Assembly (NCBI GenBank): GCA_965248975.1
Contig: CBDFKU010000008.1
Span: 6,750 to 70,749, forward strand
DNA: 64,000 nucleotides
DNA from: CBDFKU01 sp965248975
GTDB taxonomy: Bacteria; Chloroflexota; Dehalococcoidia; Lucifugimonadales; JAGWBF01
Direction of reading: 5' to 3'
Shown: positions 58,384 to 64,000 of the stretch, in pieces
Numbering within the stretch: position 1 is the stretch's first letter
Layout: every line of letters starts with the position of its first letter
Position numbers and translations under genes: made by a program
The notes under the pieces: model-generated
The model's database searches: none
What the model was told of the DNA's origin: nothing
What the model saw: the letters and a program-made list of their open reading frames with translations, nothing else

Positions 58384-58446
58384 TTCGACAGGCTCACCAG
58401 GAGCGGTCTAAGATGAGCCGTCCCCGCTCATCCTGAGCCTGTCGAA
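58384..58446. repeat. Intergenic palindromic repeat (TTCGACAGGCTCA family)
   Basis: TTCGACAGGCTCACCAGGAG and the complementary CTCATCCTGAGCCTGTCGAA form a 23-base imperfect stem around a short loop. A half-site variant (GGTTCGACGGGCTCACCACGA) lies at 8238-8259. A dispersed REP-like element; may terminate or stabilise transcripts. Confidence 0.75.
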
Positions 58447-58494
58447 GGATGCCTACCGAAAAAGCAGTCTACCCGGGAAATAGCGAGGTGATCC

Positions 58495-59544
58495 ATGACC
58501 AGCCTGTTCTTCGGCATAACCGACCGCGCGTACCACTACGACCGCACCGTTGGCCGGGCGGAGTTCGCTGGCACCGGCTTCAGGCTGCCGATGGACATCG
58601 CATTAGGCTCCCAGGGACGTATATACATAGTGAGCAGGGGGTCCGACTTCAGGAGTGAGTCGGTTCGGGTGACCATGCTGAACCTGGACGAAGATTATAT
58701 AGGAGAGTTCTCCCAGGGAGGAGAGGCAGACGGCGAGTTGATGTGGCCGTCCTCTATCGCCCTGGACAGCGATGAGAACGTCTATGTCTCCGACGACTGG
58801 CTCAGCCGGATATCCATATTCGACAGAGACGGTGAGTTCCTTGGCAAGTGGGGAGTGGCGGGCTCCGGGGACGGCCAGATATACAAACCGTCGGGGCTCA
58901 GGTTCGACAAAGAGGACAACCTCTACGTCGTCGACGGGGGCAACAACCGGGTTCAGGTGTTCACCAAGGATGGGAAGCTCCTGTCCAAGTGGGGTGAGGC
59001 CGGCAGCGGCGAGGGCCAGTTCAACCTTCCCTGGGGCCTGGCCATCGACGACCGCGGGGACGTCTATGTGGCCGACTGGCGCAACGACCGCATCCAGAAG
59101 TTCACCGCCGACGGCCGGTTCCTGGCCGAGTTTGGCGGCTCGGGCGGCGATATCGGGCGCGACCCCCTGGTCGGTACTGGCTACCGGGTGCCCATCGATC
59201 CGGTCCTGGCTCCCGGCGGCGGGTTCAACCGGCCCACGGGCATCGCCGTCGACAAATACGGCGACATATACGTGGCTGACTGGGGCAACGATCGGGTCCA
59301 GGCCCTTACCCCCGAAGGCAGGCACATCACCACCTTCACCGGGAACGCCGACCTCTCCAAGTGGGGCAAGGACAAGCTCTACTCCAACCCGGACATGGTG
59401 AAGCAGATGGAGTTGTGCCTGGACGAGGAGCCCTGGAGGCGCCTTTGGGCCCCCATTGCCATCGCCATCGACCCCGAGGGCAGGATTATCATCGTGGATA
59501 GCTATCGCAACCGCCTTCAGGTGTACCAGAAGGACAAATACTAA
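58495..59544 (+). CDS. NHL-repeat beta-propeller protein, copy 2
   Basis: 349 residues, paralogous to the protein at 19826. Repeats: MWPSSIALDSDENVYVSDDW, YKPSGLRFDKEDNLYVVDGG, FNLPWGLAIDDRGDVYVAD and FNRPTGIAVDKYGDIYVADW, each followed by NxRxQ. The start MTSLFFGITDRAYHYDRTVG has no signal peptide. GAGGTGATCC precedes the ATG. It closes the DUF1800-DUF1501-NHL set. Confidence 0.9.
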   Translation: MTSLFFGITDRAYHYDRTVGRAEFAGTGFRLPMDIALGSQGRIYIVSRGSDFRSESVRVTMLNLDEDYIGEFSQGGEADGELMWPSSIALDSDENVYVSDDWLSRISIFDRDGEFLGKWGVAGSGDGQIYKPSGLRFDKEDNLYVVDGGNNRVQVFTKDGKLLSKWGEAGSGEGQFNLPWGLAIDDRGDVYVADWRNDRIQKFTADGRFLAEFGGSGGDIGRDPLVGTGYRVPIDPVLAPGGGFNRPTGIAVDKYGDIYVADWGNDRVQALTPEGRHITTFTGNADLSKWGKDKLYSNPDMVKQMELCLDEEPWRRLWAPIAIAIDPEGRIIIVDSYRNRLQVYQKDKY

Positions 59545-59577
59545 GCTATTACAGCGTCATTGTTGCGAAAATACCTT

Positions 59578-59637
59578 CATCCCCGGCCCCTCTCCCTAAG
59601 GGAGAGGAGTGGCTATAAGGCCAGGGTGAGGGCCCGA
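59578..59637. repeat. Intergenic palindromic repeat (CCCTCACCC family), second copy
   Basis: CCTCTCCCTAAGGGAGAGG is a perfect 8-bp stem with a TAA loop at 59589-59607, inside a larger inverted repeat (CCCCGGCC ... GGCCAGGGTGAGGG). It matches the element at 44245. The rest of the 286-base gap up to dppB shows no gene. Confidence 0.7.
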
Positions 59638-59830
59638 GGTTCGTTTTCAATCCTTGGTGGTGCTGGTGGCAACCGGCATGGTAGATTCTGAGGAGCACTT
59701 CGACAATTGCTCAGCATAACCTACGCAACGAATCACACATCGCACCCAGACCTCCCATCCGCCCGCGGCGTACTCAGAGTGCTACGTACAACCTGCGCCC
59801 GTGGTCGCTAGCCGGTAACGGTCCGGTCTT

Positions 59831-60748
59831 ATGCAGAGATTCCTGGTACGCCGTTTCATCATAACCTTAGTCACCCTGCTGGCCGTCTCCATAATCATTT
59901 TCATCATGGCCCGGATCGGCGGGGACCCCAGGACAACGCTTCTGGCCGAGACGGCGACACAGGAGCAGTGGGACGAGGTGGGGAAGGCGTGGGGGATCGA
60001 CAAGCCCCAACATGAGCAGTACCTCATATTCATGGGGGACGTGTTCAAGGGCGACTTCGGCCAGTCGATCAAAGAGCACCGGCCCGTCATCGATTCCATA
60101 GGTGAGCGCCTGTGGCCGACCTTGCAACTGGGGCTGGCCGCCTTCATCTTCTCCCTGGTGATCGGAATTCCCCTGGGGGTCCTCTCGGCCGTCAAGCGTG
60201 GCAGCGTTCTGGACCAGGTCAGCAAGGTGGTAGCCCTCATAGGGCAGTCGGCCCCCTCCTTCTGGCTAGGCATCATGCTGATTTTCCTGGTCGCGGTAAA
60301 GTTGGGATGGGTCCCCCCCTCCGGCCGCCAGGAGTGGAACAGCATCGCGCTCCCAATGATCACCCTGGGCTGGCTCTTCATCGCCTCCAACATGCGGATC
60401 ATGCGCTCTGCCATGCTGGACGTGCTGGACTCGGAGTACGTCAAGCTGGCGCGGGCCAAGGGCGTCTCCGAGCGGGTCATCATATGGAAGCACGCCTTCC
60501 GCAACGCCCTGATCCCCCCGCTGACCTTCGCAGGGGTGAACCTGGGCAGCCTGGTGACCGGCTCCTTGGTCATCGAGACGGTCTTCGCCTGGCCCGGTCT
60601 GGGCAAGCTAGCGGTGGACGCGGTAAACGCCTCGGACTATCCCCTGCTCCAGGGTATCGTCATCGTTTTCACACTGATGTATGTCGGCGCGGCGTTTCTG
60701 GTGGACGTGCTTTACGCCTACATCGATCCCAGGATCCGCTTCGCCTAG
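59831..60748 (+). CDS. DppB-type ABC transporter permease
   Basis: 305 residues with six membrane segments. Start MQRFLVRRFIITLVTLLAVS, then the OppB N-terminal loop GDPRTTLLAETATQEQWDEV, DFGQSIKEHRPVIDSI, and the EAA loop EYVKLARAKGVSERVIIWKH. First gene of a dppBCDF-like operon that imports peptides or similar solutes with the binding protein at 53871. Confidence 0.94.
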   Translation: MQRFLVRRFIITLVTLLAVSIIIFIMARIGGDPRTTLLAETATQEQWDEVGKAWGIDKPQHEQYLIFMGDVFKGDFGQSIKEHRPVIDSIGERLWPTLQLGLAAFIFSLVIGIPLGVLSAVKRGSVLDQVSKVVALIGQSAPSFWLGIMLIFLVAVKLGWVPPSGRQEWNSIALPMITLGWLFIASNMRIMRSAMLDVLDSEYVKLARAKGVSERVIIWKHAFRNALIPPLTFAGVNLGSLVTGSLVIETVFAWPGLGKLAVDAVNASDYPLLQGIVIVFTLMYVGAAFLVDVLYAYIDPRIRFA

Positions 60749-60763
60749 CTAAAGAGGAGGGCA

Positions 60764-61666
60764 GTGGCAGACTCAGCCGAAGTCTTCTTACCCCGGGAGG
60801 GAGTAGGCCTTAGAGCCCGAAGGACCATCCGGTTCGTCAGGCGTCTGCCGTTAATACCCGTCGTGCTGCTGCTGATCGTGATGGTTGCCGGGATCACGGC
60901 GCCGTGGATATCACCCCATGACCCCAACAGCGGTAATCTGAGAAACAGGAACCTGCCGCCGGCATGGATGGAGGATGGCAGCACAGAGAACCTGCTGGGC
61001 ACCGATCAGCTCGGCCGCGATCTCCTGTCTCGGACCATCCACGGCGCCCGTATATCCCTGATAATGGCGGCGGTGACCCTGGGCATCGGGGGAACATTAG
61101 GAATCCTGCTGGGCCTGCTGGCCGGATGGTACGGGCGCCTGGTAGACGAGATCATCATGCGCCTGGTGGACATCGAGCTGGCCATACCCCTCATACTGGT
61201 GGCCCTGGTCCTGGTGACCTCCCTGGGCCAGTCCCTGAACCTCATGGTGGCGATACTTGCGATATGGATATGGCCCCGCTTCGCCCGGATGGTGCGGGGT
61301 GAAGTGCTGCGGTTGAAAACCATGGATTATGTCGCCCTGGCCAGGGTAAGCGGTGCTTCCACACCGCGTATAATGATAAGGCACCTCCTTCCAGGCACCA
61401 TCAATACGGTGATAATCGTGGCCACCCTGCAGGTCGGCATCGTCATCCTTGTGGAGGCCTCGCTGAGCTTCCTGGGCGCCGGGGTACCTCCCCCCACGCC
61501 GGCCTGGGGCTCGATGGTGGCCGACGGCAGAGACCGGCTGTTGGTGGGCGCCTGGTGGATCGCCACGGTGCCCGGCATAGCCATAGTGCTAACGGTCATG
61601 GCCCTGAACATCTTCGGCGACTGGCTCAGGGATACCCTGGACCCGAGGTTGAGGCAGCTAGAGTAG
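60764..61666 (+). CDS. DppC-type ABC transporter permease
   Basis: 300 residues. LIPVVLLLIVMVAGITAPWI, LLGTDQLGRDLLSRTIHGAR (the DppC signature) and the EAA loop MDYVALARVSGASTPRIMIR are clear. GTG start with GAGGAGG upstream. Dimerises with DppB. The stop is immediately followed by the ATG of the first ATPase (TAGATG). Confidence 0.94.
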   Translation: MADSAEVFLPREGVGLRARRTIRFVRRLPLIPVVLLLIVMVAGITAPWISPHDPNSGNLRNRNLPPAWMEDGSTENLLGTDQLGRDLLSRTIHGARISLIMAAVTLGIGGTLGILLGLLAGWYGRLVDEIIMRLVDIELAIPLILVALVLVTSLGQSLNLMVAILAIWIWPRFARMVRGEVLRLKTMDYVALARVSGASTPRIMIRHLLPGTINTVIIVATLQVGIVILVEASLSFLGAGVPPPTPAWGSMVADGRDRLLVGAWWIATVPGIAIVLTVMALNIFGDWLRDTLDPRLRQLE

Positions 61667-62653
61667 ATGGAGAGTTCCCCGGTGAAAAACGACATCGTCC
61701 TCGAAGTCGAGGACCTCCGCACCTATTTCCAGACCCGCTGGGGGACAGTGAAGGCGGTGGACGGGGTCAGCTTCGACCTGCGGCGGGGCGAAACCCTGGG
61801 CATCGTCGGCGAGTCGGGATGCGGCAAGTCGGTGACCGCCCTCTCCCTGATGCGCCTGGTGCCGTCTCCCCCGGGACGGATAGTAGGCGGGAAGGTGGTC
61901 CTGGACGGCGAGGACCTCCTCCAGCTCAAAGAAGGGGAGATGGGGCGGGTGCGGGGCAGCAAGATAGGCATCATACTCCAGGATCCAATGAGCTCCCTGA
62001 ACCCTGTGTTCTCCATAGGCGAACAGGTAAAGGAGGCCATCAGGATACACCAGGACGTCAGGGGACCCAGGGTGCTTGAGAGGGCCTTGGACGTGCTGAG
62101 GAAGGTGAACATACCAGCCGCCGAGGTCCGGGCCAAAGACTACCCGCACCAGATGAGCGGCGGTATGCGCCAGAGGGTGGTGGGGGCCATAGGGATATCA
62201 TGCCAGCCCCTGGTGCTCATCGCCGACGAGCCGACCACCTCCCTGGACGTGACGATTCAGGCCCAGTACCTCAAGCTGCTGGGCGAGCTGCAGCGGGAGT
62301 TAGACATGGCCCTCATCTTTATCACCCACGATTTCGGCATCGTCGCCAAGCTATGCGACCGGGTGGCCGTCATGTATGCCGGAAGGATCGTGGAGATGGG
62401 AGACGTCCGGAGCATCTTCAACAGCCCTTCTCATCCATATACCCAGGCTCTGCTGAACTCGGTCCCCAAGATGGAGGAGGACGTGGACCGGTTGGAGTCC
62501 ATCGAAGGCCAACCGCCTTCCCTACAAGACCTGCCTCCCGGCTGTCCCTTTGCGCCCAGGTGCCCCCAGGTAATGGATCGCTGCCGGGAGGAATACCCTC
62601 CCCTAACGACGGTAAGCGATGGCCACTCCGCCAGCTGTTGGGTCCTGGCGTGA
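61667..62653 (+). CDS. DppD-type oligopeptide transport ATPase
   Basis: 328 residues. Walker A GESGCGKSV, Q-loop GIILQDPMSSLNPV, signature MSGGMRQRV and Walker B LIADEPTTSLDVT, plus the C-terminal oligo_HPY region with the cysteine cluster CPFAPRCPQVMDRC. In the family these cysteines can bind an Fe-S cluster. Overlaps the next ATPase gene by four bases (GTGA). Confidence 0.94.
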   Translation: MESSPVKNDIVLEVEDLRTYFQTRWGTVKAVDGVSFDLRRGETLGIVGESGCGKSVTALSLMRLVPSPPGRIVGGKVVLDGEDLLQLKEGEMGRVRGSKIGIILQDPMSSLNPVFSIGEQVKEAIRIHQDVRGPRVLERALDVLRKVNIPAAEVRAKDYPHQMSGGMRQRVVGAIGISCQPLVLIADEPTTSLDVTIQAQYLKLLGELQRELDMALIFITHDFGIVAKLCDRVAVMYAGRIVEMGDVRSIFNSPSHPYTQALLNSVPKMEEDVDRLESIEGQPPSLQDLPPGCPFAPRCPQVMDRCREEYPPLTTVSDGHSASCWVLA

Positions 62654-63657
62654 GTACACAACCGCCAATGCAGAACGGTGTGCAGGACTGTCACGAGGTG
62701 CTCCTGGAGGCCCGGGGCCTCAAAAAACACTTTCCGGTGAGTAAGGGCCTGCTGCTCTCCAAGGTGACAGGTTGGATCAAGGCGGTGGACGGCGTATCCT
62801 TCGAGGTCCGTAAAGGGGAGACCCTCGGGGTCGTGGGTGAGTCCGGGTGCGGCAAAAGCACCACCGCCAAGATGGTCCTCATGCTGGAGCAGCCCACCGA
62901 GGGAAGCATTCTGTTTCAGGGACGGGATATTTCCAAAATCGACTCCGGCCAACGGAAAGAATACCGTAGCTCTGTCCAGGCAGTGTTCCAGGACCCATGG
63001 AGCTCCCTCAACCCCAGGATGCGTGTACGGGACATCATTGCCGAGCCCATGGTGATCAACTGGAGCCTTTCCCGCCGGGCGCTACGGGACAGGGTGGATA
63101 AGCTGCTGGGGGACGTAGGCCTGAGCACCCATCAGGCCAACCTGTATCCCCATGAGTTCAGCGGGGGACAAAGGCAGCGGCTGGCCATCGCCAGGGCACT
63201 GTCCCTGAACCCCAAGGTAATCGTCCTGGACGAGCCTGTGTCCGCCCTGGACGTGTCCATACGAGCGCAGATCATGAACCTGCTCAAGGACCTCCAGACA
63301 GAATACCAGGTGAGCTATCTGCTGATCGCCCACAACCTGGCGACGGTGAGATATATGTGCCATCAGGTGGCGGTGATGTACCTGGGACGGATCGTAGAAC
63401 TGGCGGAAGTGCAAGACCTGTTCAGCTCTCCGCTTCATCCTTACACTAAGGCGCTGATGTCCGCCGCGCTGCCTTCCCACCCTGACATCCAGCGAGAGGA
63501 GATAGATCTGCCGGGAGAGGTCCCCTCTCCCTTGAACCCGCCCTCGGGATGCCACTTCCACCCCCGCTGCCAGTGGGCCATGGACCGCTGCTCCATCGAA
63601 GACCCCCAGATGAAAGAGGTGGTGCCCAACCACCTGGCTTCATGCCACCTGTACTAA
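62650..63657 (+). CDS. DppF-type oligopeptide transport ATPase
   Basis: 335 residues from the GTG that overlaps the dppD stop; an ATG 18 bases downstream is an alternative. Walker A GESGCGKSTTAK, Q-loop AVFQDPWSSLNPRM, signature FSGGQRQRLAIARA, Walker B VIVLDEPVSALDV and a C-terminal Cys cluster (CHFHPRCQWAMDRC). Completes the transporter. Nothing further in the operon is seen. Confidence 0.93.
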   Translation: MSTQPPMQNGVQDCHEVLLEARGLKKHFPVSKGLLLSKVTGWIKAVDGVSFEVRKGETLGVVGESGCGKSTTAKMVLMLEQPTEGSILFQGRDISKIDSGQRKEYRSSVQAVFQDPWSSLNPRMRVRDIIAEPMVINWSLSRRALRDRVDKLLGDVGLSTHQANLYPHEFSGGQRQRLAIARALSLNPKVIVLDEPVSALDVSIRAQIMNLLKDLQTEYQVSYLLIAHNLATVRYMCHQVAVMYLGRIVELAEVQDLFSSPLHPYTKALMSAALPSHPDIQREEIDLPGEVPSPLNPPSGCHFHPRCQWAMDRCSIEDPQMKEVVPNHLASCHLY

Positions 63658-63730
63658 CAGTCGTCCGTAAGGTCAGTGGTGATACACCTATCGTTAGGTT
63701 GATCTGCACATAATGCCCTTACCTCTTTGA

Positions 63731-64000
63731 CTACGAGCTCTGGAGGTTTCCGAGCAGCACTATCGCTCCTGGCGTCGGCTTCCCAGTAAGACTACCCCCT
63801 AGCTGTTCGATGCTGACGCCCACGGTCTCTGCTCCCGAGAAGTCGTGGGCAAAAGTCACCGAACTCTCTCCGGCAGCCCGCGCTGCGAAGGTTCCCACGC
63901 TGACCGGATCACCGTCTTCTATGTGCCATACTTCATACTCCCTGTCGGAGGGCAGGGACGGTAGATATCGAATAACCAGGAACCCAACGGAACCGTCAGT
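63731..64000 (-). CDS. RskA-like anti-sigma factor, C-terminal domain (5' end beyond window)
   Basis: The minus-strand frame entering at 64000 reads ...REYEVWHIEDGDPVSVGTFA ... FSGAETVGVSIEQLGGSLTG then KPTPGAIVLLG and stops at 63731. This matches the extracytoplasmic RskA domain of anti-sigma-K-type factors (YxLWxIDDGxPVSAGTF ... PTGPIVLLG). The N-terminal zinc-binding anti-sigma domain and the membrane helix would be outside the window. The partner sigma factor is probably upstream. Confidence 0.8.
   Translation of the reverse strand, partial: TDGSVGFLVIRYLPSLPSDREYEVWHIEDGDPVSVGTFAARAAGESSVTFAHDFSGAETVGVSIEQLGGSLTGKPTPGAIVLLGNLQSS

Overview
This window looks like part of a chromosome from the phylum Chloroflexota, probably a Dehalococcoidia/SAR202-type lineage. 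That placement is inference. It rests on paired DUF1800/DUF1501 secreted proteins, lipoproteins with long Thr/Pro-rich linkers, an LLM-class (F420-type) oxidoreductase, NHL-repeat proteins and crotonase/VOC/alpha-beta hydrolase genes. Recognisable sigma70-type promoters occur throughout (for example TTGACA-17-TATAAT upstream of rpsU).

Region 1 (1-8.2 kb) is ordinary: an MFS permease (cut by the window edge), an LLM oxidoreductase, the PilT pilus-retraction ATPase, a radical-SAM protein with an unusual repeat tail, a FabF-like ketosynthase and RecJ.

Region 2 (8.3-28.5 kb) is a mobile-element graveyard. One IS3-like element family (about 1.55 kb, TGT...ACA ends) occurs five times: a full copy, a frameshifted full copy, two end-only relics, and a nested copy whose right end is split by one IS110-family element and whose interior is replaced by a second. 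A different IS3 element interrupts a lipoprotein gene, with a 5-bp target duplication that lets the gene be reconstructed. The 3' end of a group II intron, including domain V, is also present. Between these lie broken genes (MFS, LolD-type ATPase, KaiB-like, dockerin, recombinase, YfcE-type phosphoesterase) and a few that look intact: FAD monooxygenase, zinc-ribbon protein, DUF1800 + NHL pair, and a bacterial eRF1-like release-factor homologue.

Region 3 (28.5-38.8 kb) holds signalling and repair genes: a histidine kinase whose 5' end was removed by the nested IS, its CheY-like partner, a PfkB sugar/nucleoside kinase, a Crp/Fnr regulator, a cohesin-like secreted protein, an ATPase fused to a class III nucleotide cyclase, a DUF503 protein and an MrfA-type helicase.

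Region 4 (38.8-53.6 kb, all minus strand) contains small metabolic enzymes, a SelW-like gene with an in-frame UGA at the redox position (a probable selenoprotein), an ABC-2 exporter, a crotonase, a HIT protein, and a replication cluster (tandem-duplicated DnaC/DnaI-type helicase loader, DnaD, DnaB, L9). Upstream of that is a rpsU-purQ-purL operon into which an AT-rich OLD-like ATPase and a small TOPRIM-like protein have been inserted with overlapping start/stop codons. This ATPase/TOPRIM pair and the selenoprotein are the most interesting observations.

Region 5 (53.7-64 kb, plus strand) is a peptide/solute uptake island: a family-5 binding lipoprotein, a second DUF1800-DUF1501-NHL cluster, a complete DppBCDF-type ABC transporter, and at the edge the C-terminus of an RskA-like anti-sigma factor.
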